From: Agromyces aurantiacus
GTDB lineage: Bacteria; Actinomycetota; Actinomycetes; Actinomycetales; Microbacteriaceae
DNA length: 64,000 bases
Reading direction: 5' to 3'
Assembly (NCBI RefSeq): GCF_016907355.1
Contig: NZ_JAFBBW010000001.1
Location: forward strand, 1,488,001-1,552,000
A program made the position numbers and the translations under genes. Below are positions 50,625-59,702 of the stretch, piece after piece (position 1 is the first letter of the stretch; the number at the start of each line of letters is the position of its first letter). The notes under the pieces are model-generated. The model was not told the DNA's origin. It saw only the letters and a list, made by a program, of their open reading frames with translations, and searched no databases.

Positions 50625-51339
50625 GCCCGCGGACCACCGCGCGGCGCGCATCGGCATCCTCGACGACCATGCGCTCATCGTCGACGGCCTCGCGAGCTGG
50701 ATCGACGAGCACGCCGCCGACCTGAGCGTCGTGATCCGGACGACGCGCTGGCTCGACCTGGTGCGGAATCCCGAGTTCCCCGTCGATGTGGTGCTCATGG
50801 ACCTGCAGTTGGACGAGAGCGTGTCGATCGAGTCCCGGATCCGCGCCTGCCGCGCCGCAGGCGCCGACGTCGTGGTCGTCACCGCGCTCGACGACGCGGC
50901 CTCTCGCGCGCGCTCGCTCGAGGCCGGAGCCGCGGCGTTCGTCTCGAAGACCCTTCCCGTTGCCGACCTCGTCTCGATCGCTCGCCGAGTCGCCCGCGGT
51001 GAGCGGCCGTCCGGGCCGACCGGGGTCGGGTCCTCCGTGACGGGGGCGATCCTCACGACCGGCGCATCCGCCGCGGCCGCGGGAGCGGCCGATCCGGGTA
51101 CCCGCCGCGACGTCCCGGCACCCGCCGACGCCGGGCTCAGCGACGCCGAGCGACGGGCGCTCGTGCTCTACGCCGAGGGGCTGTCGACCGCCGAGGTGGC
51201 CCGCCGCATGTCGGTGGGCTACGAGACCGCGAAGACCTACCTGCGTCGCGCGCGCGACAAGTACGCCAAGGTGGGGCGTCCTGCCGGGCGTCGGGCCGAG
51301 CTGATCCGCCGCGTGGCGGAGGACGGGATGCTGGAGTAG
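50611..51339 (+). CDS. LuxR-family response regulator
   Basis: A 242-residue response regulator. The receiver has the acidic pair in ILDDHALIVDGL, the phospho-Asp in VVLMDLQLDES, Thr in VVVTALDDA and Lys in FVSKTLP. An Ala/Gly/Pro linker of about 45 residues leads to a LuxR-type HTH (LVLYAEGLSTAEVARRMSVGYETAKTYLRR, in parts). ATG 50611 overlaps the previous gene by 14 nt, with GGTGGAG upstream. Target genes are unknown; the downstream tdk begins at the very next base after its stop codon. Confidence 0.88.
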   Translation: MTSDEPADHRAARIGILDDHALIVDGLASWIDEHAADLSVVIRTTRWLDLVRNPEFPVDVVLMDLQLDESVSIESRIRACRAAGADVVVVTALDDAASRARSLEAGAAAFVSKTLPVADLVSIARRVARGERPSGPTGVGSSVTGAILTTGASAAAAGAADPGTRRDVPAPADAGLSDAERRALVLYAEGLSTAEVARRMSVGYETAKTYLRRARDKYAKVGRPAGRRAELIRRVAEDGMLE

Positions 51340-51957
51340 ATGGCCAAGCTGTACTTCCGCTACGGGGCGATGAACTCCGGCAAGTCGACCGCACTGCTGC
51401 AGGCGGCGTTCAACTACGAGGAACGCGGTCACCGGGTGCTCCTGGCCAAGCCCGCGGTCGACACCAAGGGCGATCGCAGCATCGTCTCGCGCCTCGGCAT
51501 GGTCCGCGACGTCGACTTCACCATCACGTCCGGCGACGCGGTGCTCGAGCTGTTCGAGCGCCATCGCGCGCCGGTGATCGAACGGTACGGGCGCGACGTC
51601 AGCTGCCTCCTCGTCGACGAGGCGCAGTTCCTCACGATCGAGCAGGTGGACGACCTCCTGCGGATCGCGCTGCTCGACGACATCCCCGTCCTCGCCTACG
51701 GCATCCGCACCGACTTCCAGACCGTCGCCTTCGCGGGCAGCCGGCGACTGCTCGAGATCGCCCACACCCTCGAGGAGCTGAAGACGATCTGCCGGTGCGG
51801 CCGCAAGGCGATCTTCAACGGCCGGCGCATCGACGGACGCTACGTCTTCGACGGCGACCAGGTCGCGATCGACGGCGCGGAGGTCGCCTACGAGTCGCTC
51901 TGCGGCGTCTGCTACCTGCAGGAGAGCGGCGGCGTCCTGCGCGGTCGGACCGTCTGA
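51340..51957 (+). CDS. tdk: Thymidine kinase
   Basis: A 205-residue type II thymidine kinase. Walker A YGAMNSGKSTALLQ, the DEAQFL motif (Walker B) and a zinc lasso with Cys pairs in ICRCGRKA and LCGVCYLQ are clear. It phosphorylates thymidine or deoxyuridine in nucleoside salvage. Its ATG directly follows the TAG of the response-regulator gene, so it is probably transcribed with the signalling genes, though a functional link is not obvious. Confidence 0.95.
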   Translation: MAKLYFRYGAMNSGKSTALLQAAFNYEERGHRVLLAKPAVDTKGDRSIVSRLGMVRDVDFTITSGDAVLELFERHRAPVIERYGRDVSCLLVDEAQFLTIEQVDDLLRIALLDDIPVLAYGIRTDFQTVAFAGSRRLLEIAHTLEELKTICRCGRKAIFNGRRIDGRYVFDGDQVAIDGAEVAYESLCGVCYLQESGGVLRGRTV

Positions 51958-52037
51958 ATCGGGCGGTGCGCCCCAGTTCGGGGGGAACTTCGCCGCAAGC
52001 CCTCTGGATATCCGCACCCGGGCAGGTACCCTGTCCC

Positions 52038-52112
52038 ATGCCCGTCACCCGAGGTCGGGCGCGCCGGGCCGCGAACCCGAGACGAGAGCCGGCGCACGGA
52101 GGTGATGCATGA
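52038..52112 (+). CDS. Candidate 24-aa Arg-rich leader peptide overlapping the sugar transferase start
   Basis: ATG 52038 lies five bases after TACCCT (52027-52032), a -10 with CTGGAT 17 bp upstream. The frame encodes 24 residues rich in Arg (MPVTRGRARRAANPRREPAH, then GGDA) and stops at TGA 52110-52112, overlapping ATG 52109 of the next gene (ATGA). The strong GGAGGTGAT of the next gene is inside this frame. A translationally coupled leader is possible, but a short chance frame cannot be excluded. Confidence 0.35.
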   Translation: MPVTRGRARRAANPRREPAHGGDA

Positions 52113-53587
52113 CCCTCACACGGCCGTCCACGAACGTCAGCCCAGCCGACGTGGTCGCCGAGTGGCAGCGTGCCTATGCGCGGCGCCTCCTCATCACCGA
52201 TCTCGTCGTCATCGTGTTCGCGGTCTACGGATCGCAGTTCATCCGCTTCGGCACCACCGGCACCTCGCTGCGAATCCCGGGCGTGGGCGACCGCGCCGAC
52301 GTCCTGATCAGCTACGCCGTCTTCTCCGCCCTGCTCGCCGCCGGGTGGTTCGTGTCGCTGTCCATCTTCGCGACGCGTGATCGCATGATCATCGGCGCCG
52401 GGACGGCCGAGTACCGGCGTCTGGCCGACGCCAGCATCCGGGTCTTCGCGATCCTCGCGATCGGCGCGTTCCTGCTGCGTTCCGAGGTCGGTCGCGCCTA
52501 CGTCCTGGTCGCCTTCCCGCTCGGCCTCGCCCTGCTCATCACCGGACGATGGGCGTGGCGCAAGTGGCTGCTGCGCCAGCGCGTCCAGGGCCGATTCCTG
52601 CACCGCGCGATCCTCATGGGCGAGCGCCAGAAATCGGCCCACGTCGCCCAGCAGATGGCCCGCGACGGCGTGTCGGGCATCCGGATCGTCGGTGCCGTCA
52701 CCGAGCACGGCGAATCGGATCGAGAGCTCGCGCCCGGCATCCCCGTGCTCGGCGACTACGCGGGTCTGGACCGGGTGCTGGCCGAGGCTCGCGCCGACAC
52801 CGTCGTCTTCACGGGGGCCGACACGATCGACCCCCGCGGCATGCGAGAGCTCGGCTGGCGGCTCGAGGCCACCTCGACGAGCCTCGTCGTCGCTCCGGCG
52901 CTGACGGATGTCGCGGGCCCGCGCATCCACGCGCGTCCCGTCGCCGGGCTGCCGCTCATCCAGGTCGACTACCCGGAGTTCACGGGCCGGAAGTACGCCG
53001 CCAAGCGCGCGTTCGACCTCGTCGCGGCGACCATCGCCCTCGTGGTGCTGAGCCCGCTCTTCCTGCTCATCGCGATCGCCGTGCGCCGCGACAGCCCGGG
53101 ACCGGCGATCTTCTCCCAGGAGCGCGTCGGCCTGAACGGCGAGCGATTCCGCATGCTGAAGTTCCGGTCGATGGTGCAGGATGCCGAGACGCAGCTGCCG
53201 ACCCTGCTCGACCGCACCGACGGCAACGGCGTGCTGTTCAAGATGCGCACCGACCCGCGCGTGACCCGCATCGGCGCGGTGCTCCGGCGGTACAGCCTCG
53301 ACGAGCTGCCGCAGCTGATCAACGTGCTGCGCGGCGAGATGTCCCTCGTCGGGCCCCGCCCGCCGCTCGCCGCCGAGGTCGAGCGCTACGACGAATGGGC
53401 GCTGCGGCGCCTGCTCGTGCGACCGGGCATCACGGGCCTCTGGCAGACGCAGGGCCGCTCCGACCTCTCGTGGGACGACAGCGTGCGCCTCGACCTCTAC
53501 TACGTCGAGAACTGGTCGCTGACCGGCGACGTCATCATCCTCTACCGCACGGCCCGCGCGGTCGTGCAGGCCCGGGGCGCGTACTGA
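52109..53587 (+). CDS. Exopolysaccharide polyprenyl-phosphate sugar transferase (WcaJ/WbaP type)
   Basis: A 492-residue membrane enzyme. Four to five N-terminal spans precede a CoA-binding-like Rossmann region (about 170-280, HRAILMGERQKSAHV) and another span (about 300-325) that leads to the bacterial sugar transferase domain: FSQERVGLNGERFRMLKFRSM, VTRIGAVLRRYSLDELPQLINVLRGEMSLVGPRPP (in parts) and GITGLWQTQGRSDLS. It attaches the first sugar phosphate to undecaprenyl phosphate. GGAGGTGAT directly before the ATG is a near-perfect Shine-Dalgarno sequence. DUF4012 and UDP-glucose-dehydrogenase-type genes follow. Confidence 0.92.
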   Translation: MTLTRPSTNVSPADVVAEWQRAYARRLLITDLVVIVFAVYGSQFIRFGTTGTSLRIPGVGDRADVLISYAVFSALLAAGWFVSLSIFATRDRMIIGAGTAEYRRLADASIRVFAILAIGAFLLRSEVGRAYVLVAFPLGLALLITGRWAWRKWLLRQRVQGRFLHRAILMGERQKSAHVAQQMARDGVSGIRIVGAVTEHGESDRELAPGIPVLGDYAGLDRVLAEARADTVVFTGADTIDPRGMRELGWRLEATSTSLVVAPALTDVAGPRIHARPVAGLPLIQVDYPEFTGRKYAAKRAFDLVAATIALVVLSPLFLLIAIAVRRDSPGPAIFSQERVGLNGERFRMLKFRSMVQDAETQLPTLLDRTDGNGVLFKMRTDPRVTRIGAVLRRYSLDELPQLINVLRGEMSLVGPRPPLAAEVERYDEWALRRLLVRPGITGLWQTQGRSDLSWDDSVRLDLYYVENWSLTGDVIILYRTARAVVQARGAY

Positions 53588-53654
53588 TGGTGCGGGTCGG
53601 GCGCCGCATCGTTCACATCCGATTCCGGTACACGGGCGTCTACGATAGGGCCTC

Positions 53655-55475
53655 GTGACGACCCCCGAGTTCGTGCTGGCGCCCGAGCGCCAGCACCGGA
53701 GCAGCAGCGGCCGCTCCCGCAAGCGCCGACGCCGGCGGATCTTCCATGCGATCTTCTGGCCGGTCCTCGCGCTGATCATCATCGGCGGCGGGCTCTCGGC
53801 GTGGTGGCTCGGCACGAGCGCGCTCCAGGTGCGAGACGACCTGGAGGCCGCGCGGGCCTCGGTCGCGAAGTTCCAGTCGCTCGCCGCTGAGCGCAAGGTC
53901 GACGAACTCCAGCCGGTCGCCGACGAACTCGCTGCATCGGCCTCGAGCGCGGTCGCTCCGACGGGCAACCCGATCTGGCGCGTCGCCGAGTGGGTCCCCG
54001 GGCTCGGCGAGAACTTCCGGGCCGTCCGCATCATCGCCGAAGGCGTCGACGACATCTCGACCGAGGTCGTCCAGCCGACTGTCGGGCTCGTGGGTTCCTT
54101 CGGCATCGCCCGCGACGATTCGGGCGCGCTCGATCTCGGGCCCCTCCGCGAGGCGACCGAGGTCGCCCAGTCGGCGGATCGGGTGCTCGGCCGCCTCGGC
54201 GACTCCCTGGCCTCGGTCGACCGGGACGCGACGATCGGCCAGGTCTCGGACGCGGTGGGCGAGTTGGAGGGCGTCGTCGCCTCGGCGCAGCAGACGGTGC
54301 CCGGACTGAACGCCGCGCTCGCCGGAGCCGGCGCGATGCTCGGCATCGACGGACCCCAGACGGTGCTGCTGGCCTTCGGCAACAACGCCGAGGCGATGCC
54401 GCTCGGCGGTGGACCTGCGGCGCAGACGCTGCTCAGCGTCGATGACGGCACCATCACGATCGACCGGCAGCTCTCCAGCACGCAGCTCGACACGCAGGCG
54501 CCGATCGACGTGAAGGTCGACGACAGTGCATTCCAGCTGTACAACGACATCCTGCTCACCGAGATCAACGCGACGACGAGCCGGCCCGACTTCCCGACCG
54601 CGGCGGAGCTCCTCCGGGCCCGCTGGCAGCGCGATGTCGGCATCACGCCCGACACGGTCGTCATGACCGACCCGATCGGCGTGTCCCGAATCCTGAAGGT
54701 GACCGGCCCGGTCACGCTCCCCAATGGCGAGCAGCTGACGAGCGACAACGTCGTGTCGAAGATGCTCAACGAGATCTACTTCACCTATCCCGAGGGCGGC
54801 GCCGAATCCGACGCCTTCTTCGCGAGCGCGTCGGCGGCGGTGTTCGACCGCCTCATGTCGGGCGACTACGACGTCTGGGCGATGGCGCAGGCGCTGATCG
54901 ACGTGACCAACGGCGGCAGCCTCATGATGTGGACCTCCGACGAGCCGACGCAGGCGCTCTTCGCGGGATCCCGCCTCGACGGGACGCTGCCGGCCACGAA
55001 CGACGGCGCGACCGTGCTGGGCGTGTACTTCCGCGACCGCTCGATCTCGAAGATCGACTACTACCTGCACACCGAGGCGACCGTCACGACCGACACGTGC
55101 ACGCCCGACGCGCCGACGTACACCGTCGAGGCGCGTCTGCGCTTCGACATCCCGGAGGGCCTGGAGTTGCCCGAGTACATCGAGAGTCGGTTCACCCCGG
55201 GCACGTACCGCACCGAGGTCTTCCTGTACGGTCCGGTCGGCGGCACGACGACGGCGGTCGAGGTGCCGGAGCCGGGTCTCGGCACGACCACGGGTCCGTC
55301 GGTCGTCGACCTGAACCGGCCCGCCGAGAAGTTCACCGTCGACCTCCAGAACGGCGGCACGGCACTCGTGCGGGCGACGTTCGCAGGGACGCCGGATGAC
55401 GGGCCGGTCGCCGTCCGTACCACGCCGATGATCAACCCGACCGGGGTGAAGGTCGTAGAGGCGCCGTGCGGATGA
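53655..55475 (+). CDS. DUF4012 domain-containing membrane-anchored protein
   Basis: A 606-residue protein. A Arg/Lys-rich start (about 14-28) and one transmembrane helix (about 32-52) anchor a large external domain. The DUF4012 region is recognisable (TVLLAFGNNAEAMPLGGGPAAQ, similar to the LLxQNNAExRPTGG motif of the family), then SRILKVTGPVTLPNG. Its role in exopolysaccharide biosynthesis or export is inferred from consistent association with sugar transferases in actinobacteria. GTG 53655 follows TACGAT (53641-53646) by eight bases. Confidence 0.85.
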   Translation: MTTPEFVLAPERQHRSSSGRSRKRRRRRIFHAIFWPVLALIIIGGGLSAWWLGTSALQVRDDLEAARASVAKFQSLAAERKVDELQPVADELAASASSAVAPTGNPIWRVAEWVPGLGENFRAVRIIAEGVDDISTEVVQPTVGLVGSFGIARDDSGALDLGPLREATEVAQSADRVLGRLGDSLASVDRDATIGQVSDAVGELEGVVASAQQTVPGLNAALAGAGAMLGIDGPQTVLLAFGNNAEAMPLGGGPAAQTLLSVDDGTITIDRQLSSTQLDTQAPIDVKVDDSAFQLYNDILLTEINATTSRPDFPTAAELLRARWQRDVGITPDTVVMTDPIGVSRILKVTGPVTLPNGEQLTSDNVVSKMLNEIYFTYPEGGAESDAFFASASAAVFDRLMSGDYDVWAMAQALIDVTNGGSLMMWTSDEPTQALFAGSRLDGTLPATNDGATVLGVYFRDRSISKIDYYLHTEATVTTDTCTPDAPTYTVEARLRFDIPEGLELPEYIESRFTPGTYRTEVFLYGPVGGTTTAVEVPEPGLGTTTGPSVVDLNRPAEKFTVDLQNGGTALVRATFAGTPDDGPVAVRTTPMINPTGVKVVEAPCG

Positions 55476-55494
55476 CGACGTCCGAGGGCACCGA

Positions 55495-56796
55495 ATGAGG
55501 ATCTCCGTCGTCGGCTGCGGCTACCTGGGCGCCGTGCACGCGTCCGCGATGGCCCACCTCGGCCATGAGGTGATCGGCATCGACGTGGACGAACGGAAGA
55601 TCGAGGCGCTCGCCGCGGGGCGTCCGCCGTTCTTCGAGCCCGGCCTCGCCGACATCCTCACCTCGGCCACCTCGACCGGGCGGCTGCGGTTCAGTACCGA
55701 CATCGGGGATGCGGCGGGCGCGGAGGTGCACTTCATCGCCGTCGGCACGCCCCAGATGGCGGGGAGCGATGCGGCGGACCTCCGGTACGTCGACGCGGCC
55801 GTCGAGTCGCTCGCCCCGCATCTGGGCGAGGGTGCGCTGGTCGTCGGCAAGAGCACCGTGCCGGTCGGTACGGCCGGTCGGCTCGCGGAGCGCCTCGCCG
55901 AGATCGCGCCGCACGCCCGATTGGCCTGGAACCCCGAGTTCCTCCGCGAGGGATTCGCCGTGAAGGACACCATCGAGCCCGACCGGCTCGTCTACGGCGT
56001 CGCCGACGCCCGCGCCGTCCACCAGCTCGACGACGTGTACCGGGCCGCGATCGATGCCGGAACCCCGCGGCTCGTCACCGACTACGCCACGGCCGAGCTC
56101 GTGAAGGTCGCCGCGAACGCGTTCCTGGCCACCAAGATCAGCTTCATCAACGCGATGGCCGAGATCGCCGAGGTGACCGGTGCGGACGTCACCCAGCTCG
56201 CCGACGCCCTCGGCCACGACGTGCGCATCGGCCGCCGGTTCCTGAACGCCGGGGTGGGGTTCGGCGGGGGCTGCCTGCCCAAGGACATCCGCGCGTTCTC
56301 AGCCCGCGCGGAGGAGCTCGGACGCGGCGAGGCCGTCGGCTTCCTCCGCGAAGTCGACGCGATCAACCTGCGTCGGCGGCAGCGCGTCGTGGATCTCGCG
56401 GTCGAAGCCCTCGGTGGCACGGCCTATCGACGGCGCATCGCCGTGCTCGGCGTGACGTTCAAGCCCGACTCCGATGACGTGCGCGACTCGCCGGCGCTCG
56501 ACGTGGCCGTGCAGCTGACCGGCCTCGGGGCGGAGGTGGTCGCGACCGACCCGCAGGGGATCGAGAACGCGCGCGCGCGCCATCCGCAGCTCGAGTACGT
56601 GGCGGCGACCGCAGAGGCGCTTCGGGGCGCCGACCTCGTGGTGCTCGTCACCGAATGGCAGGAGTACCGGGAGCTCGATCCCGTCGCCACAGGCGCACTG
56701 GTGGGCCGACGGGTGATCATCGACGGCCGTAACGTCCTCGACCCGGAGGCATGGCGCGGCGCCGGGTGGACCTACCACGGGCTCGGCCGCCCGTGA
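55495..56796 (+). CDS. UDP-glucose/GDP-mannose dehydrogenase family protein
   Basis: A 433-residue enzyme. The N-terminal Rossmann motif is VVGCGYLGAVHA; STVPVGT and AWNPEFLREGFAV are family motifs; the catalytic Cys is in GFGGGCLPKDI; VTFKPDSDDVRDSPA lies in the UDP-binding domain. It oxidises UDP-glucose to UDP-glucuronate in two steps, supplying acidic sugar for the polysaccharide. It starts 19 nt after the DUF4012 gene and is likely in the same operon. Confidence 0.93.
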   Translation: MRISVVGCGYLGAVHASAMAHLGHEVIGIDVDERKIEALAAGRPPFFEPGLADILTSATSTGRLRFSTDIGDAAGAEVHFIAVGTPQMAGSDAADLRYVDAAVESLAPHLGEGALVVGKSTVPVGTAGRLAERLAEIAPHARLAWNPEFLREGFAVKDTIEPDRLVYGVADARAVHQLDDVYRAAIDAGTPRLVTDYATAELVKVAANAFLATKISFINAMAEIAEVTGADVTQLADALGHDVRIGRRFLNAGVGFGGGCLPKDIRAFSARAEELGRGEAVGFLREVDAINLRRRQRVVDLAVEALGGTAYRRRIAVLGVTFKPDSDDVRDSPALDVAVQLTGLGAEVVATDPQGIENARARHPQLEYVAATAEALRGADLVVLVTEWQEYRELDPVATGALVGRRVIIDGRNVLDPEAWRGAGWTYHGLGRP

Positions 56797-56878
56797 TGGG
56801 GCTGCGCCGTGTCATCGGCACGCCCTGACGGGCATCGCATCACGTGCGCGGGTCCGGCTCGCGTGCGAGAGTGAGTCC

Positions 56879-57982
56879 ATGATCGATCCCGGCGCCGGGT
56901 CCGGCAGCGGCGCATCCGCGTGGCTGTCGAGTCGGGTGACCGGCGTCGACGCCGCGCGCGGGCTCGCGCTCATCGGCATGTTTGTCGCGCACGTCGCGCC
57001 CGACGTGGCATCCGACTCCCTCGCCGACGTCATCGCGATCGCCCACGAGCGACCCCGGCTGCTGTTCGCGCTCACCGCAGGGGTCGGGCTCGGGCTGCTC
57101 ACCGGCGCCACGCGGCCCGCGATCGAGCACCGGGGAACGCTGCGGCGGCAGATCGCGATCCGGGCGATCATCCTCATCGCCCTCGGCGTGCTGATCGTCA
57201 CCCTCCTGAAACCGCTCGTGTTCGTCATCCTCGACGTCTACGGGGTCGCATTCCTCCTCATGCTGCCGGTGCTCTTCGTCCCCGGCCGGGTGGCGATCGG
57301 GCTCGGATCGGCACTGCTGGTCGTCACGCCCGCGGCGGCCGCGCTGGCCGAGCGCGACTCCGCGGTCCGGGCGGCCTCGGACGGCGCGGCCGGCTTCGCG
57401 GTCGACTGGTTCCTCACGGGGGCGTACCCGGTGATCGTCTGGGTGCCGGTCATGCTGATCGGGCTCGGCATCGCCCGGCTCGACGTCGCACGGGCATCGT
57501 CGGTCCGCCGGTACGGGGCGGTCGGCCTCGCCGCCGCCGTCCTCTGCATGCCGCTCGGGTACGCGATACCCGAGAACCAGGTCCTCGGCGCCGATCCGTC
57601 CGCCGACTGGATGGTGCCGGCGCGAGCCTCGCTGACGACGATCGGCAATGTCGGCTTCGGGCTCGTCGTGATCGCCGTCCTGGTCGCGCTCACGGCCCTG
57701 TCGAGCCGGACCGTCCGGGCGGCCTCCTCGGTCATCCTGGCTCCCATCATCGCGATGGGCGCCATGCCCCTGACGATCTACACGCTGCACCTGGTCGTCA
57801 TCTCCGCCGGCGAGCGCGTGGAGAACGGCGTCGTCACCGACGACTCGTGGCCGATGCTCCTCGGCCTCGTCCTCGGTTCGATGGCGTTCGCGTGGCTCTG
57901 GCAGCGGTATCTCGGTCGGGGCCCGTTCGAGCGGCTGCTGCGCTGGGCGAGCGGGCGCGCGCGCCAGCCGGCGGAGCGCTAG
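56879..57982 (+). CDS. Heparan-alpha-glucosaminide N-acetyltransferase-like/DUF418-type membrane protein
   Basis: A 367-residue polytopic protein with about 9-10 spans. VDAARGLALIGMFVAHV is the HGSNAT/YeiB-type opening, with the conserved Asp-Ala-Arg-Gly and a His in TM1. The C-terminal IAMGAMPLTIYTLHLVVIS fits DUF418. It may acetylate or otherwise acylate a cell-envelope sugar, consistent with its place beside the polysaccharide genes, but proof is lacking. GAGAGT lies six bases before the ATG with TGC ahead of it (extended -10 possible). It ends with a four-base overlap with the convergent VanZ gene. Confidence 0.75.
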   Translation: MIDPGAGSGSGASAWLSSRVTGVDAARGLALIGMFVAHVAPDVASDSLADVIAIAHERPRLLFALTAGVGLGLLTGATRPAIEHRGTLRRQIAIRAIILIALGVLIVTLLKPLVFVILDVYGVAFLLMLPVLFVPGRVAIGLGSALLVVTPAAAALAERDSAVRAASDGAAGFAVDWFLTGAYPVIVWVPVMLIGLGIARLDVARASSVRRYGAVGLAAAVLCMPLGYAIPENQVLGADPSADWMVPARASLTTIGNVGFGLVVIAVLVALTALSSRTVRAASSVILAPIIAMGAMPLTIYTLHLVVISAGERVENGVVTDDSWPMLLGLVLGSMAFAWLWQRYLGRGPFERLLRWASGRARQPAER

Positions 57983-58518
57983 CGGGCACGAGGCCGGGGC
58001 GGGTTCGTCGGGCTCGACGGGCGCCAGGAGCGGATCGCGAGGAGGGTGATCGCGGCGCCGATGGCCGCGCCTCCGAGGTTCGCCAGTGCGTCGCGCAGGT
58101 CGAACGTCCGCTCGGGCAGCACGGTGGCCTGCGCGACCTCTGCGGCGAGACTGACCGCCGTGGCGAGGCCGGCCGCCGACAGCACGCTCGACCACCTCGG
58201 CCGCCGCGACCAGGCGACCCACAGGGCCCCCATCGGGACGAAGAGCAGGACGTTGCCGGCCGCCTCCACCAGCGGGTACCGCACTGCCGCGCCGACGCCC
58301 CACGACGCGAGCAGGTCGAGCAGGGGATCGGTGCGGACGAACCCTCCCTCGCCGTCGACGTGGACGGGCCAGAGCAGCGTCACCGCCAGCACGATCGAGT
58401 ACAGCACGGCGAGCACGGCGACCCACCAGCGCCGTCGCCCCCGCGGCGCGCGGCGGTTCGGAGTGCCATCCAGCCGAGCGGATGCCGCGAGCCGACGCTC
58501 GGCGCGGTTCGAGGTCAT
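57979..58518 (-). CDS. VanZ family protein
   Basis: A 179-residue membrane protein with four hydrophobic segments. EAAGNVLLFVPMGAL, EVAQ and FDLRDALANLGGAAIGA are the conserved VanZ motifs. VanZ confers low-level teicoplanin resistance in enterococci; chromosomal homologues are common in actinobacteria and of unknown function. ATG 58518 is chosen over an upstream in-frame codon because TACGCT lies six bases before it (leaderless) and the basic N-terminus starts there. Confidence 0.82.
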   Translation of the reverse strand: MTSNRAERRLAASARLDGTPNRRAPRGRRRWWVAVLAVLYSIVLAVTLLWPVHVDGEGGFVRTDPLLDLLASWGVGAAVRYPLVEAAGNVLLFVPMGALWVAWSRRPRWSSVLSAAGLATAVSLAAEVAQATVLPERTFDLRDALANLGGAAIGAAITLLAIRSWRPSSPTNPPRPRAR

Positions 58519-58546
58519 CGCCACAGCGTAGTCTCCGAGCAATGGA

Positions 58547-58572
58547 GAAGCCCCTCCCGAAGGAGGGGCTTC
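58547..58572 (-). terminator. Strong terminator after tRNA-Pro
   Basis: GAAGCCCCTCC and GGAGGGGCTTC pair perfectly (11 bp) across a four-base loop, which reads UUCG on the minus strand. It lies immediately downstream of tRNA-Pro and upstream of the VanZ gene. Confidence 0.8.
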
Positions 58573-58575
58573 AGA

Positions 58576-58652
<77 letters not shown>

Positions 58653-58727
58653 ATGGCCCGTGGGCCTCCACAAGGATAGCGGAAAAAACTGCGGCCGCTG
58701 ACCACGTCGCGCCCCGCCGGCGCCGGC

Positions 58728-59702
58728 TCAGTCGGCCGGTGTGAGCGTGAGCAGTGTGGCCTCGGGCGGGCACGCGAAGCGGATCGGGGCGTAGATCGAG
58801 GTGCCCAGGCCGGCGGAGACGTTGAGGAAGGCCGAGCGGAGGCCGTGGCGCCACACCGAGAGTCCCTTGGCCTGCTGGCGGGGGATGTCGCAGTTGGTCA
58901 CCAGGGTGCCGTATCCCGGCAGGCAGACCTGGCCGCCGTGCGTGTGACCGGCCAGCAGGAGCTGGGCGCCGTGGTTGACGAACGAGTTCAGTACGCGCCG
59001 GTAGGGCGCGTGCGTCACCCCGACCGTCACGATCGGCCGGGTCGCCTGCGCGCCTCGATCGGGCCACGATTCCTCGCCGAGGGGATCGTCGGAGCGCAGG
59101 TCGTCGATCGCGGCGGCGATGAGGTCGAGGCGGTCGTAGCCCTTGTGGGGGTCGTCGACGCCGAGGAACTCGAAGCGCGTCCCGCGGAGCTCCATGGCGG
59201 CGGCCGCGTTGTCGAGGTCGATCCAGCCGAGCTCACGGAAGAGGCCGTGCAGCGCGTCGATGTCGAGCCGCTTCGCCCGGCCCGAGACCTTGGAGGGGCC
59301 GCCGAAGTACCGCAGCGGGTTCTTCAGCACGGGGCCGAAGTAGTCGTTCGAGCCGTTGACGAACACGCCGGGAACGCCGGCGAACGACGCGAACGCCCGC
59401 CGGACGCCCTCGATCCCGCGCTCATGCCCCAGGTTGTCGCCCGTGTTCACGATGAGATCGGGACGGAGTGCGGCCAGCGAGGCGATCCATTCCTGCTTGG
59501 AGCGCTGCCACGGCGCCATGTGCAGGTCGGAGACATGCAGGACCCGGATCGGTTCCGAACCCGGCGGCAGCACCGGTACGACGACACGGCGAAGCGTCCA
59601 GCGGGTCCGTTCGACCAGCGAACCCCAAGCCAGCGCGCCCGCCGCTACCACGCCGATCGCGGTGGCGATCCGCGTCGCAGCGGTCGAGCGTGCGAGGCTC
59701 AC
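58728..59702 (-). CDS. Metallophosphoesterase, membrane-anchored
   Basis: A 324-residue calcineurin-like phosphoesterase with one N-terminal hydrophobic segment (about 12-28). Metal motifs are HVSDLHM, TGDNLGH, the late THAPYRR and GHTHGGQ. The usual GNHD motif is replaced by GSNDY, so the catalytic His of that motif is missing; relatives beside actinobacterial class A PBPs seem to share a similar change. It may cleave a cell-wall phosphoester or nucleotide outside the cytosol. GTG 59702 overlaps the stop codon of the PBP gene (GTGA). Confidence 0.82.
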   Translation of the reverse strand: MSLARSTAATRIATAIGVVAAGALAWGSLVERTRWTLRRVVVPVLPPGSEPIRVLHVSDLHMAPWQRSKQEWIASLAALRPDLIVNTGDNLGHERGIEGVRRAFASFAGVPGVFVNGSNDYFGPVLKNPLRYFGGPSKVSGRAKRLDIDALHGLFRELGWIDLDNAAAAMELRGTRFEFLGVDDPHKGYDRLDLIAAAIDDLRSDDPLGEESWPDRGAQATRPIVTVGVTHAPYRRVLNSFVNHGAQLLLAGHTHGGQVCLPGYGTLVTNCDIPRQQAKGLSVWRHGLRSAFLNVSAGLGTSIYAPIRFACPPEATLLTLTPAD

